A stretch of DNA of 64,000 bases from Cognatishimia activa (GTDB lineage Bacteria > Pseudomonadota > Alphaproteobacteria > Rhodobacterales > Rhodobacteraceae): contig NZ_CP060010.1 of NCBI RefSeq assembly GCF_017798205.1, positions 1,860,001-1,924,000 of the forward strand. The letters run 5' to 3'. Positions 16,247-24,832 of the stretch are shown here, piece by piece. The notes under the pieces were generated by a model, which ran no database searches, had not been told where the DNA came from, and was given only the letters and a program-made list of their open reading frames with translations. A program made the position numbers and the translations under genes. The stretch's first letter is position 1; each line of letters starts with the position of its first letter.

Positions 16247-16293
16247 CTCCAAAACCGTAGGTCCCGGGTTCGAGCCCTGGTGCCCCTGCCATT
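16247..16293. repeat. attR (47-bp direct repeat)
   Basis: Identical to 1836-1882 and representing the original 3' half of tRNA-Trp. It lacks the acceptor 5' strand and D arm, so it is not a second tRNA gene. Confidence 0.92.
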
Positions 16294-16309
16294 TCTCCAA
16301 AAATTGCGT

Positions 16310-16819
16310 CTATGATCCGGATGCGCTGCGTTTTTCGGCGCGCCAGTCCCACGGTGTTTGCGTGTCGGCTTGCCAAATGCCTATACCTTTTTTCTTGGCA
16401 GCCTCTGCATTGGGGACATATGGCCCCTTGTCGCGGTAAGCCCACACAACGCCTGCATCGACCAGAGCCTCGGCGATATTGACTCCATCAACCCAACATT
16501 TCGCCAAGGGACGCCCATAGCGGTCTTTTCTGCTGTATTGGCAAAAAACGGTGCGCCCGCGCACCAGTGCTTTGAGAGTCTCTGTCGCTGCATTGGCGCA
16601 ATCCCATGTTTCACCGGAAGCAGCGTTGCAGGTCTGTCCACGCTCAGCTGCGTCGATATCAATCAGACGCATATTTTCCCCAAAGAGTTTGAGGTTGTCG
16701 CCATCTATGAAGCTGACAGCTTCAGGCGGGGCTGTGACACTTATGGTATCGGCCTTCACAAAGTACGGCGAGGCCACGAGCATCAGGAAGGAGAAGAGGA
16801 GTTGTAGTCTAAGAGCCAT
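16310..16819 (-). CDS. secreted thermonuclease (SNase) family protein
   Basis: 169 aa from the ATG at 16819. A GTG at 16834 is less likely. A signal peptide covers about 24 residues and ends near VKADT. The staphylococcal-nuclease fold is shown by LRLIDIDAAERGQTC-like residues holding the catalytic acidic pair, and by RYGRPLAKCWVDGVNIAEALVDAG with the conserved Arg. The family degrades DNA or RNA outside the cytoplasm using calcium. Divergent from secE; before the island arrived this gene lay next to tRNA-Trp. Confidence 0.85.
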   Translation of the reverse strand: MALRLQLLFSFLMLVASPYFVKADTISVTAPPEAVSFIDGDNLKLFGENMRLIDIDAAERGQTCNAASGETWDCANAATETLKALVRGRTVFCQYSRKDRYGRPLAKCWVDGVNIAEALVDAGVVWAYRDKGPYVPNAEAAKKKGIGIWQADTQTPWDWRAEKRSASGS

Positions 16820-16912
16820 GCTGCTTGTTAACACAGGTTAACGCGAGTGCAGCCTGTCATCGTGTCAAACAGTTAACGATTAGCGCTGCGTCACAACAGA
16901 GAGTGAGGCCCC

Positions 16913-16941
16913 TTGAATTCGTCGTCGGTGCGGCGTATGTC
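16913..16941 (+). promoter_or_regulatory. candidate secE promoter
   Basis: TTGAAT, a 17-bp spacer and TATGTC, ending 30 bp before the secE start. Same spacing as the other translation-gene promoters in this window. Confidence 0.45.
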
Positions 16942-16971
16942 ACCACCTGATCTAACCAGAGAAGAAAACCC

Positions 16972-17169
16972 ATGGCCCGCACGAACCCGCTTCAGTTCAT
17001 CCAGCAAACCCGCGCCGAAGTCTCCAAGATTGTTTGGCCGACCCGTCGCGAAGTGCTGTTGACCACGGTTATGGTGTTCATCATGGCGGCCTTGTTTGCC
17101 GCGTTTTTCTCTGTGGTTGATATCCTGATCCGCATGGGCCTTGAGACGATCCTCACCATGTTTGGCTAA
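16972..17169 (+). CDS. secE: preprotein translocase subunit SecE
   Basis: 65 aa, the usual short alphaproteobacterial length. An amphipathic N-terminal helix (PLQFIQQTRAEVSKIVWPTRREVL) with the conserved WPTRRE is followed by one membrane helix (about 30-55). SecE clamps the two halves of SecY in the inner membrane. It is followed by nusG, the classical arrangement. Confidence 0.96.
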   Translation: MARTNPLQFIQQTRAEVSKIVWPTRREVLLTTVMVFIMAALFAAFFSVVDILIRMGLETILTMFG

Positions 17170-17236
17170 GGCCAAAGCCTGACAAAGCGCTTGAATTTCC
17201 CCGAGGGTCGATTTAAGTCCAAAGTCAATTGAATGT

Positions 17237-17271
17237 GGCGCGTAGCGAATCAAGCTCCGCGCCCGTTTTTT
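17237..17271 (+). terminator. terminator-like hairpin between secE and nusG
   Basis: GGCGCG pairs with CGCGCC across a 15-nt loop and is followed within two bases by six T. It probably lowers read-through into nusG rather than ending all transcription, since no separate nusG promoter is obvious. Confidence 0.45.
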
Positions 17272-17344
17272 ATCTGGGAGGCGGCAATCCCGCCTTGGGC
17301 AAGTCGCGGCAGGTGCCGCAGCAAACACGAGAAAGAACGGTCAT

Positions 17345-17878
17345 ATGGCAAAGCGTTGGTATTCCGTAAGCGTCCTCTCGAACTTTGAGAAGAAGATCGC
17401 CGAACAGATCCGTCAGTCTGCAGAAGAGCAAGGGCTTGAGGATCAGATCGAAGAAGTGCTGGTTCCAACCGAAGAAGTGATCGAAGTCCGTCGCGGCAAG
17501 AAAGTCCCGACCGAGCGTCGTTTCATGCCGGGCTATGTCCTCGTGCGTATGGAAATGAGCGATCAGGGCTATCACCTCATCAGCTCGATCAATCGCGTCA
17601 CCGGCTTCCTTGGTCCACAAGGCCGCCCTATGCCAATGCGTGATGCCGAAGTTCAGGCGATCCTGGGCCGTGTGGCCGAGGGTGAAGAAGCGCCGAAGCT
17701 GATGATCTCCTTTGAGGTTGGCGAGAAGGTCAAGGTCAACGATGGTCCGTTCGAAGGCTTTGACGGCATGGTTGAAGAGGTGGATGAGGACAACCAGCGC
17801 CTCAAGGTGACTGTGTCCATCTTTGGTCGTGAGACACCGGTTGAGCTGGAATTCCTGCAGGTGTCCAAACAGGGCTAA
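17345..17878 (+). CDS. nusG: transcription termination/antitermination factor NusG
   Basis: 177 aa, normal length. The NGN domain ([19 protein letters not shown], then [11 protein letters not shown]) binds the clamp of RNA polymerase. The KOW domain ([22 protein letters not shown]) contacts Rho or ribosomal protein S10. It couples transcription to translation and supports Rho-dependent termination. Lies between secE and a clear terminator. Confidence 0.97.
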   Translation: MAKRWYSVSVLSNFEKKIAEQIRQSAEEQGLEDQIEEVLVPTEEVIEVRRGKKVPTERRFMPGYVLVRMEMSDQGYHLISSINRVTGFLGPQGRPMPMRDAEVQAILGRVAEGEEAPKLMISFEVGEKVKVNDGPFEGFDGMVEEVDEDNQRLKVTVSIFGRETPVELEFLQVSKQG

Positions 17879-17900
17879 GCCCGTCACATCGCAGTTCATG

Positions 17901-17936
17901 AAAGCCGCGCGGGGAACCGACGCGGCTTTTCTTTTG
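17901..17936 (+). terminator. rho-independent terminator after nusG
   Basis: AAAGCCGCG pairs with CGCGGCTTT, followed by TTTCTTTT. Ends the secE-nusG unit. Confidence 0.8.
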
Positions 17937-18030
17937 GTCTGAAAGCGACACCGGATATGGTCGCGCCGGAGTTGACCGGTGGGAATCCCTCTTTAGGCTC
18001 GTGGTCAAAGCCAAGAGCAGGGGAGGGCTC

Positions 18031-18867
18031 ATGAGCGACCAGATGATAATGCCACAGGACTGGACGCCGGAGCAGCAATTGTTCCCGCATCAGGTCGGCT
18101 TTACCTGCCCTCCGTTTGATTTCGATGCAGCCCCGTCGGATTTCCTGCGCATCGCGCCGCGGTCTGTGGGCGTGCATGGGTGGATGCTGCATGATCCGGA
18201 TTATCAGCACGGCCTCGACCAGCGAAAACGCAACTTTGGGATGCTTGAGGATTTTGTCCACTGCATGGCGCGCAATGGAGTCAATGTGGCTGGGCAGGTG
18301 GGGTCTAATTGGGTCCACGCAAGCGGTTTGGGGGTTGAGGGTATTCGCCAGCACTGTGCGGATTTATCTGACCGCTATGGGCTTAAATTTAATATGGCGG
18401 GCTATGCGATGGTCGAAGCCCTGCGCGCGATGAATGTCGAAAAGGTTGCGCTAAACGCGGCTTATCATTGGCCGGCTTGGTGGCAGGGCACCGTCGGTTT
18501 TCTGAAGGAAGCGGGCTTTGACGTGCTTTGGGCGGGCAACTTCCACGATCAAGGGTGGTTTGACAGCCAAGAGGCAGTGAACGCGAAACGTTGGATCTTT
18601 GATGGAGATCTGGCCGCCAAGAGTTTCGACTATGTGGCCGAGCAGGCTCCGAATGCCGACGCTTATCTGATCAACGGCATGTGCAATTTCCGGTCTGGGC
18701 CAGACGGCGTGCCCGAGCGGCCGCTGCAATTGACGCCCATGCTCGAAGAACGCCTCGGCAAGCCTGTGATCGGCCATGACACTGCGCTTTATTGGGCGAT
18801 CTTCCGAGATCTGGGCATCGCACCCGAAGGCAACCACGGCACACTATTGGAGAGCTTCCATGCATAA
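18031..18867 (+). CDS. Asp/Glu racemase superfamily protein (maleate isomerase/arylmalonate decarboxylase-like)
   Basis: 278 aa from the ATG at 18031, which follows GGGGAGG; the frame extends ten codons further upstream without support. The fold is suggested by a GVNVAGQVGSNW segment, by YLINGMCNFRSG holding the second catalytic-type Cys, and by GKPVIGHDTALYWAIFRDLGI, the typical family end. The first catalytic Cys position appears to be Ser/Trp (VGSNWVHASG), which would fit a decarboxylase-like or altered chemistry. It overlaps the sulfotransferase gene by eight bases. Substrate unknown. Confidence 0.65.
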   Translation: MSDQMIMPQDWTPEQQLFPHQVGFTCPPFDFDAAPSDFLRIAPRSVGVHGWMLHDPDYQHGLDQRKRNFGMLEDFVHCMARNGVNVAGQVGSNWVHASGLGVEGIRQHCADLSDRYGLKFNMAGYAMVEALRAMNVEKVALNAAYHWPAWWQGTVGFLKEAGFDVLWAGNFHDQGWFDSQEAVNAKRWIFDGDLAAKSFDYVAEQAPNADAYLINGMCNFRSGPDGVPERPLQLTPMLEERLGKPVIGHDTALYWAIFRDLGIAPEGNHGTLLESFHA

Positions 18868-19600
18868 GATCGTCGCGCTTTGGGCAATTCCCCGCTCCAC
18901 CTCCACGGCTTTTGAATGGATGATGCGGCAACGGGGTGATCTGGATTGCCTGCACGAACCGTTCGGTGAGGCCTGGTATCAGGGCGAGGATCCTATGTGG
19001 CCGCGATTTGCTCCGGGGGAAAAGGTCACGCCGGGTTTGACGCTTGAAAGCGTGTGGGAGGACATACAGGCGCGGGCAGAAAAGGGGCGGGTGTTTCTGA
19101 AAGACTTTCCGCATTACATCAATCACATGTGGGATCCGGAGTTCCTGTCAAACTTCACCCATGCCTTCCTAATCCGCGATCCGGCCAAGACGATCTCGTC
19201 CATGTACAACAAATGGCCCGACTTTGATGAGGCAGAGGTTGGCTTTCCCGAGCAACGCGCGCTTTTTGATTTGCTATGGGCTTTGAACGGCGCCCCTCCG
19301 CCCGTGATTGATAGCGATGATCTTTTGGAGAACCCCGAAGGCATGGTCGAAGCCTTCTGCGACAGCGTCGGCATCCCGTTCATACCCGAGGCCTTGACAT
19401 GGGAAGCAGGCGGAGACCCCTCAGAGCATAGCTGGTGGGATGGCGGGTCCTTTCACCACAACCTTGCTAAGTCGACGGGGCTGACCCCTCAGGTGCGGAA
19501 ATATGTAGAGGTCGCTGATGCGCCTGATCGTGTGCAGCGCGTGCATCGGCGGATGAAACCACATTATGATCGGCTCTATGCCCATCGGATCACGCTCTAG
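18860..19600 (+). CDS. sulfotransferase family protein
   Basis: 246 aa from the ATG at 18860, within the end of the previous gene. The N-terminal strand-loop WAIPRSTSTAFEWMM is the PAPS 5'-phosphosulfate-binding motif (R-S-T/G-S/T). HAFLIRDPAKTISSMYNKW is the 3'-phosphate-binding segment. Such enzymes transfer sulfate from PAPS to an alcohol or amine; many bacterial relatives of unknown substrate exist. Translationally coupled to the racemase-like gene, so both probably act on the same metabolite class. Confidence 0.8.
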   Translation: MHKIVALWAIPRSTSTAFEWMMRQRGDLDCLHEPFGEAWYQGEDPMWPRFAPGEKVTPGLTLESVWEDIQARAEKGRVFLKDFPHYINHMWDPEFLSNFTHAFLIRDPAKTISSMYNKWPDFDEAEVGFPEQRALFDLLWALNGAPPPVIDSDDLLENPEGMVEAFCDSVGIPFIPEALTWEAGGDPSEHSWWDGGSFHHNLAKSTGLTPQVRKYVEVADAPDRVQRVHRRMKPHYDRLYAHRITL

Positions 19601-19673
19601 GTCTTGAAATTGTCCCCTTGCGGTCCGACTTCGTTCCGGGTGAGGTATGTGCACCAGATTTGAGGGGATCAGC

Positions 19674-21071
19674 ATGACAACAGCGTCTATGGGTTTGATT
19701 GGCGTCGGCACAATGGGCAGCGCCTTGGCGCTCAATATTGCCGAGAATGGCCACGACATTGCGCTCTATAATCTTGACCCCTCTACCATTGATGATCTGA
19801 TCTCAGGCGCGGGCGATCTCGCGCCGCGCTTGACCAAAACGGAAAGCGTTGAGGCGCTGGTGGCCGCAATGCCTACACCGCGCGCTATCGTTTTATTGGT
19901 GCCTGCAGGTGGCCCAGTTGAGGCGTCGATTGACGCTTTGCTGCCCCATCTTGCCCCGGGCGACACGATCATCGATGGCGGCAACAGCGATTTCCGCGAC
20001 ACCATGCGGCGCACGGAACGGGTCGAGGCCGCAGGGTTCCAATACCTCGGAGTCGGTGTCAGCGGCGGCGAAGAAGGCGCGCGGCATGGGCCGTCTATGA
20101 TGGTCGGCGGGTCCAAAGCCTCTTGGGAGCCACTTCGCCCAGTGCTCGAAGCGATTGCCGCGAAATTTGAAGGCGATCCTTGTGTCGCGCACCTCGGTCC
20201 TGATGGCGCTGGGCACTTTGTTAAGACCGTTCACAATGGCATCGAATATGCCGATATGCAGATGATTGCTGAGGTCTATGGCCTGTTGCGGGATGGCGAG
20301 GGCCGCAAGCCCTCCGAGATCGCGCCGCTGTTTCATCGCTGGAATGAAGGCGCGCTGCAGAGTTACCTGATCGAGATCACAGGCAAGGTTCTGGACGGCG
20401 TGGACCCAGAAACCGGCCAGCCGATGATTGATCTGATCGTGGATCAGGCTGGGCAAAAGGGCACTGGGCGCTGGACTGTGATCGAAGCGATCCGCATGGG
20501 GCAATCGGCCTCTGTGATCGAAGCAGCCGTGGGCGCGCGGGTTCTTTCCTCAGAACGTGTCGTGCGTCAGGCAGCGTCCAAAGTCTTGGCCGCGCCAGAA
20601 ACGACGACAGCGACATTTGATGAGGGCGATTTGGAGTCCGCGCTGATGGTGGGTCGCATTCTTGCGTACGCGCAGGGCTTCCGGATCCTGAAAGCCGCCT
20701 CTGAAGAATTCTCTTGGGATCTCGACTATGCCCGCATCGCCGAGATCTGGCGGGCAGGGTGCATCATTCGCTCGGCCTTGCTGGACGACATATCTCAGGC
20801 CTTCCGGTCTGACCTGCCACATGGACGCCTCATCTTGGCTGATGAGTTTGCGGGCTTGCTAGAAACCCATATAGGTGCGCTGCGCCGTGTGGTCGCGCAG
20901 GCCGTGACGATTGGCTTGCCCGTCCCAGCTCTGTCCTCGGCGGTGTCGTGGTACGACGAAGTGCGTCAGGCACGCGGCACGGCGGATATGATCCAAGGTC
21001 AACGCGATTTCTTCGGCGCCCATGGGTTCCGTCGTATCGACAAAGATGGGGATTTCCACGGGCCTTGGTAA
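19674..21071 (+). CDS. gnd: 6-phosphogluconate dehydrogenase, decarboxylating
   Basis: 465 aa from the ATG at 19674 (RBS GGGGAT). The NADP-binding Rossmann motif GLIGVGTMGSALALNIAENG, the substrate motif IIDGGNSDFRDT, VGVSGGEEGARHGPSMMVGG, and the catalytic VKTVHNGIEYADMQMIAE with Lys and Glu are all seen. It oxidises 6-phosphogluconate to ribulose 5-phosphate, CO2 and NADPH in the pentose phosphate pathway. Full length for the dimeric long form. A stand-alone gene here, ending 175 bp before rplK. Confidence 0.96.
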   Translation: MTTASMGLIGVGTMGSALALNIAENGHDIALYNLDPSTIDDLISGAGDLAPRLTKTESVEALVAAMPTPRAIVLLVPAGGPVEASIDALLPHLAPGDTIIDGGNSDFRDTMRRTERVEAAGFQYLGVGVSGGEEGARHGPSMMVGGSKASWEPLRPVLEAIAAKFEGDPCVAHLGPDGAGHFVKTVHNGIEYADMQMIAEVYGLLRDGEGRKPSEIAPLFHRWNEGALQSYLIEITGKVLDGVDPETGQPMIDLIVDQAGQKGTGRWTVIEAIRMGQSASVIEAAVGARVLSSERVVRQAASKVLAAPETTTATFDEGDLESALMVGRILAYAQGFRILKAASEEFSWDLDYARIAEIWRAGCIIRSALLDDISQAFRSDLPHGRLILADEFAGLLETHIGALRRVVAQAVTIGLPVPALSSAVSWYDEVRQARGTADMIQGQRDFFGAHGFRRIDKDGDFHGPW

Positions 21072-21085
21072 TCCCCCAAGCCCCC

Positions 21086-21114
21086 TTGCCAACCCGCCGA
21101 TTCCCCTTTAAACG
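21086..21114 (+). promoter_or_regulatory. candidate rplK promoter
   Basis: TTGCCA, a 17-bp spacer and TAAACG. The same hexamer pair and spacing recur before rplB. The 130-nt leader that follows holds the hairpin CCCCGAG/CTCGGGG at 21125-21143, possibly a site of L1 feedback. Confidence 0.55.
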
Positions 21115-21246
21115 CCGCCCATCGCCCCGAGTCCCGCTCGGGGTGTCTTATCTCGTGGGAGAAGGAGGGATCGCGATCCCAAGCTCGGACCACGCAACAT
21201 ATCCCGGGTGGAACGCGTTTCACCCACGTTGAAAGGAAACGATCAG

Positions 21247-21696
21247 ATGGCGAAGAAGCTGGCTGGTACAATGAAGCTGCAGATCCCTGCAGGTCAAGCC
21301 AACCCATCCCCGCCCGTCGGCCCTGCTCTGGGTCAGCGCGGCATCAACATCATGGAATTCTGTAAAGCGTTCAACGCGAAGACACAGGAAATGGAACAAG
21401 GTGCGCCTTGCCCAACCGTGATCACATATTATCAGGACAAGTCCTTCACCATGGACATCAAGACGCCTCCTGCGTCTTACTACCTGAAAAAAGCCGCTGG
21501 CCTGAAGCCAGTGGGCAAGCGTAACCGTCCTCGTGGTGCTGAAAACCCAGGTCGGGAAACCGTTGCATCCGTATCTGTAAAGCAGGTCCGTGAGATCGCC
21601 GAAGCGAAGATGAAAGACCTCTCCGCGAACGACGTCGAAGCAGCAATGCAAATCATCATGGGTTCCGCGAAATCCATGGGCATCGAGGTGAAGTAA
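21247..21696 (+). CDS. rplK: 50S ribosomal protein L11
   Basis: 149 aa from the ATG at 21247 (RBS AAAGGAAA); the longer upstream frame is leader sequence. The N-terminal domain [34 protein letters not shown] and the C-terminal RNA-binding domain are standard. L11 binds the GTPase-associated centre of 23S rRNA. Slightly longer than the E. coli protein owing to a few extra residues around [16 protein letters not shown], a common alphaproteobacterial trait. The stop overlaps the rplA start (TAATG). Confidence 0.97.
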   Translation: MAKKLAGTMKLQIPAGQANPSPPVGPALGQRGINIMEFCKAFNAKTQEMEQGAPCPTVITYYQDKSFTMDIKTPPASYYLKKAAGLKPVGKRNRPRGAENPGRETVASVSVKQVREIAEAKMKDLSANDVEAAMQIIMGSAKSMGIEVK

Positions 21697-22394
21697 TGGC
21701 GAAACTCGGTAAACGTACCCGCGCAGCACGCGAAGCATTTGCTGGCAAGTCCGACGTCTCTGTTGAAGAAGCAGTGGCACTGGTCAAAGGCAACGCTTCT
21801 GCGAAGTTCGATGAAACCGTCGAGATCGCTGTTCAACTCGGTGTAGACCCACGTCACGCAGACCAAATGGTTCGCGGCGTTGTTGGCCTGCCAAACGGCA
21901 CCGGCAAATCCGTACGCGTCGCAGTTTTCGCACGTGGCCCAAAAGCTGAAGAAGCTCAGGCTGCAGGCGCAGACATCGTTGGCGCAGAAGACCTGATGGA
22001 AACCATCCAGGGCGGCACCATCGACTTTGATCGCTGCATCGCGACCCCTGACATGATGCCAATCGTTGGCCGTCTGGGTAAAGTTCTGGGCCCGCGCAAC
22101 CTGATGCCAAACCCTAAGGTTGGCACCGTGACCATGGACGTTAAGGCTGCGATCGAAAACGCCAAGGGTGGCGAAGTTCAGTTCAAAGTCGAAAAAGCCG
22201 GTGTTGTACACGCAGGCGTCGGCAAAGCCTCCTTCGACGAAGGCAAGCTGGTCGAGAACGTACGTGCCTTCATGGGTGCAGTTCTGAAAGCCAAGCCTGC
22301 TGGCGCAAAAGGTGCTTACGTTAAGAAGGTGGCACTGAGCTCGACTATGGGCCCGGGCGTGACCATCAACGTGGACAACGCTGCAGCTGAGTAA
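21696..22394 (+). CDS. rplA: 50S ribosomal protein L1
   Basis: 232 aa, normal length. [19 protein letters not shown] and [27 protein letters not shown] are the L1 signatures. L1 binds 23S rRNA at the stalk near the E site and, in many bacteria, represses its own mRNA. Translation is coupled to rplK through TAATG. Followed by a strong terminator. Confidence 0.97.
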   Translation: MAKLGKRTRAAREAFAGKSDVSVEEAVALVKGNASAKFDETVEIAVQLGVDPRHADQMVRGVVGLPNGTGKSVRVAVFARGPKAEEAQAAGADIVGAEDLMETIQGGTIDFDRCIATPDMMPIVGRLGKVLGPRNLMPNPKVGTVTMDVKAAIENAKGGEVQFKVEKAGVVHAGVGKASFDEGKLVENVRAFMGAVLKAKPAGAKGAYVKKVALSSTMGPGVTINVDNAAAE

Positions 22395-22420
22395 GCTCAG
22401 ATTAAAATGAAGTTAATGAA

Positions 22421-22450
22421 AGGCGCTCTTTGGAGCGCCTTTTTCTTTTT
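22421..22450 (+). terminator. rho-independent terminator after rplA
   Basis: AGGCGCTC pairs with GAGCGCCT around a short loop, followed by TTTTCTTTTT. Confidence 0.88.
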
Positions 22451-22590
22451 GTCACATTTAGAGCCTTGCATGTGTTTTGAAATTGAAGCTAGGCTGCAAA
22501 ACACCCCATTAGTTAGCCTTAAAAGCGAGTAAGTCGGGTTTTCGTGTTTTTCCAAGTGAAAGGGGCCACACCTAGACACTGGAATTGCGC

Positions 22591-23709
22591 GTGGCGACGA
22601 CATTTAATGTACTGCATTTGGGCAATCATACCCTGATCGAAGGGGATGATTTCACGGATGGTGCTGAGAATGCCGAGGATTTGGTGGGCATGACCTTGGG
22701 GTCTGACTCTGATCCTCTCTACAACCACTTTCATACGTTCGAACCGTTTTCCACACCCGATGATTCCACCTACGGAGACACGTTGCTCGACAGCTACGAC
22801 ATGTTCGAGATCGACGGGGGCTTTCCGCAGATCTTTGACGCGTCAGCGACCTATATCGCAACGCTGACCTACGTGGATGGCACCACCGAAAATGTGTCTG
22901 TTGTGGTGTTTCAGGATGACGAAGGCGAAACCTATATCGCGCCTGAGGCAACGCAGAACGCGGATATGTCCGCACTGGAAGCAAAACCCATTCAATCGAT
23001 TTCGCTTCAGAGTGTCGATTATTCGGCGGATCACGACATGCATGTCGATCTGCAATCTTGGAATTATGCTGTCTGTTTTGCGGCAGGAGTTAAGTTGCAA
23101 ACTCCGCTTGGCGAGGCTGCTGTGGAAACGCTGAAGATTGGCGACGAAGTCCTGACTGTTGATAATGGTGCACAACCGATCATTTGGAGCGGCACCTCAA
23201 TGCAAGAGGTCACAGACTCTAACCGTCCCATTCGAATTGTAGCCGGAGCCCTTGGCGCCGGGATCCCGACGCGCGATCTGGTTGTGTCACCTCAGCATCG
23301 CGTGTTGGTGAAATTGCCGGCGAACAATGAATTGGCGCCAAAAGAGGTGCTCGTGCCAGCGGCTAAACTTACGGCCTTGCCGGGTGTCTATGCGGATCCG
23401 AATTATGAGAAGGTTCGCTATTGTCACGTCTTATGTCCCAAGCATGAGATCGTCATTGCTCATGGTGCGGAGGTTGAAACGCTTTACATTGGTAAAATGG
23501 CCGAAGAAGCCTTGGGCGAAGAGATGATGGCAGAGATACGAGAGGCCTGCTCGCAGCATGGTATAGAACAGCTAGATCCAGCGAGGGATTTGCTCGACGG
23601 CTCTGAAAGCGCAGATCTTGCAGCGTATTTTGCCGGTAAGAAAAAGCCTGTTTTGCAGAGATTGAGTTTAGAACCTAGCGCAAGCTTTGGCGCTGTTTGT
23701 ACGCCATAG
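22591..23709 (+). CDS. Hint-domain protein
   Basis: 372 aa from a GTG at 22591; a TTG at 22585 is the alternative. The N-terminal 155 residues are acidic and low in lysine, with a beta-sandwich-like GTTENVSVVVFQDDEGETYIA. From about 160 a Hint-2 domain follows: VCFAAGVKLQTPLGEAAVETLKIGDEVLTVD, then RDLVVSPQHRVLV and CHVLCPKHEIVIAHGAEVETLYIG. This fold is shared with inteins and hedgehog autoprocessing domains and is very common in Rhodobacteraceae exported proteins. Self-cleavage is possible but unproven. The acidity suits an extracellular protein; there is no N-terminal signal peptide. Confidence 0.8.
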   Translation: MATTFNVLHLGNHTLIEGDDFTDGAENAEDLVGMTLGSDSDPLYNHFHTFEPFSTPDDSTYGDTLLDSYDMFEIDGGFPQIFDASATYIATLTYVDGTTENVSVVVFQDDEGETYIAPEATQNADMSALEAKPIQSISLQSVDYSADHDMHVDLQSWNYAVCFAAGVKLQTPLGEAAVETLKIGDEVLTVDNGAQPIIWSGTSMQEVTDSNRPIRIVAGALGAGIPTRDLVVSPQHRVLVKLPANNELAPKEVLVPAAKLTALPGVYADPNYEKVRYCHVLCPKHEIVIAHGAEVETLYIGKMAEEALGEEMMAEIREACSQHGIEQLDPARDLLDGSESADLAAYFAGKKKPVLQRLSLEPSASFGAVCTP

Positions 23710-23716
23710 GGCTTAA

Positions 23717-23893
23717 AACCTGTTCAAAGCCTATGATGAATACGACATCGGGATTATCTTTCAAAAAGGTACGCCGCGGGCGATTGAAGACATCAAGGCT
23801 GACGCTGCCGCAGTGTTCGCGCCATTTGACAAATCCGCGGTTCATGCGCGGTTCTGGAGCTACACTTTCGGCAAGTTGAGAAAGAAAGGTTAA
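23717..23893 (+). pseudogene. gene remnant without a start codon
   Basis: An open frame of 58 codons begins right after a stop, has no start codon or RBS, yet reads like a real protein tail (FKAYDEYDIGIIFQKGTPRA, then DKSAVHARFWSYTFGKLRKKG and stop). It lies directly after the Hint gene. Probably the 3' end of a gene whose front was lost. Parent family not recognised. Confidence 0.35.
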
Positions 23894-23918
23894 CGCCCAA
23901 ACGTTAACCTGTGTTAAG
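23888..23918. repeat. GTTAAC cluster upstream of rplJ
   Basis: GGTTAACG and CGTTAACC face each other over 6 bp, and a third GTTAAG follows. The 16-bp segment 23902-23917 also occurs, reversed, at 16828-16843 upstream of secE. This resembles alphaproteobacterial CtrA-type sites (TTAA repeats) but with shorter spacing. Confidence 0.35.
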
Positions 23919-23978
23919 CTGCGGGAAAGCAGACGCGGAGACAGGCCAAAAAAGCTGACGATCAGGGCAGCTTACCTC

Positions 23979-24238
23979 TTGTTCTGTGCCTTAATCCATC
24001 CTAAATGAAATCCTCACAAGCCAGCGTACGATTCGTCGTGCGCTGTTTTGTGTTTCGTCCAAGACGGTGAGTGAGGGTTTCCCTCTTAATATCTTGCCTG
24101 AGACGGGAAAGACCAGATTGACCGAGGGCTTGACCTCGGGCGGTTTTGGCTCAGCCCCGTAGCGGACCTGAACGCTGGGCTGACGCTCGGCAAATATGAG
24201 CCGGAGGGCGTGAAGCCTTCCAAATTTGGAGTGAAACT
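23979..24238 (+). promoter_or_regulatory. rplJ promoter and long leader
   Basis: TTGTTC, a 17-bp spacer and TAAATG (23979-24007) give a likely start about 225 nt before rplJ. The leader contains GC-rich inverted segments (around 24022-24045) and ends in GGAG before the GTG start. Long rplJ leaders are the usual target of L10-L7/L12 feedback; the structure here was not folded. Confidence 0.4.
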
Positions 24239-24757
24239 GTGGATAGAGCACAAAAAGAGAAGGTGGTCGAGGAACTCGGCCAGATCTTTGAAAGCTCTGG
24301 CGTCGTTGTGGTTGCCCACTACGAGGGTCTCACAGTTGCTGACATGCAGTCTCTGCGCGCGAAAGCACGTGAATCTGAGGCTGCTGTTCGTGTTGCCAAA
24401 AACAGGCTCGCCAAAATCGCCCTTGAAGGAAAGCCTTGCGAAAGCATGGGTGAATACCTGACGGGTATGACTGTTCTGACCTATTCCGAAGATCCTGTTG
24501 CGGCCGCGAAGGTTGCAGAGGACTTCGCCAAAGAGAACTCGAAATTCGAGATCCTCGGCGGTGCAATGGGTGAGAATGCTCTGGATCGTGCTGGCGTTGA
24601 AGCCGTGTCCAAGATGCCTTCTCGCGAGGAGCTTATCGCTTCCATCGTGGGCTGCATCGGCGCACCTGCTTCCAACATCGCTGGCGCAATTGGCGCACCT
24701 GCAAGCAACATCGCATCTATTCTGTCTACCATCGAGGAAAAGGCAGAGGCTGCGTAA
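24239..24757 (+). CDS. rplJ: 50S ribosomal protein L10
   Basis: 172 aa, GTG start eight bases after [44 protein letters not shown] is the standard L10 start. The C-terminal helix with [18 protein letters not shown] carries the L7/L12 dimers. Builds the stalk base together with L11. Followed by rplL after 75 bp. Confidence 0.97.
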   Translation: MDRAQKEKVVEELGQIFESSGVVVVAHYEGLTVADMQSLRAKARESEAAVRVAKNRLAKIALEGKPCESMGEYLTGMTVLTYSEDPVAAAKVAEDFAKENSKFEILGGAMGENALDRAGVEAVSKMPSREELIASIVGCIGAPASNIAGAIGAPASNIASILSTIEEKAEAA

Positions 24758-24832
24758 GCAACTTATTGAGAACCGCGTAGCGGCTTAGGCACGCACGTTG
24801 GAACACAAACTTGAAAACGGAAAGAAGCTAAA

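Larger units (their letters stand above)
1836..16293. mobile_element. integrated island in tRNA-Trp (phage-satellite-like or decayed prophage)
   Basis: A 47-bp perfect direct repeat bounds the region: 1836-1882 inside tRNA-Trp and 16247-16293. An integrase gene lies next to the right end, as is usual for tRNA-targeting elements. The interior holds phage-type regulators (XRE, two AlpA-like), a replication-like protein, two giant podovirus ejection-type proteins, a terminase-small-like protein, a HEPN protein and several unknowns. The unit length is 14,411 bp. No capsid, portal, large terminase, tail tube or holin gene is visible. The stretch from about 4000 to 7000 is visibly richer in A+T than the flanking chromosome. 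Confidence 0.9.

Noticed and set aside
16247-16293. Possible second tRNA-Trp
   Set aside because: Only the 3' half is present; no D arm or 5' acceptor strand precedes it. It is the attR copy.
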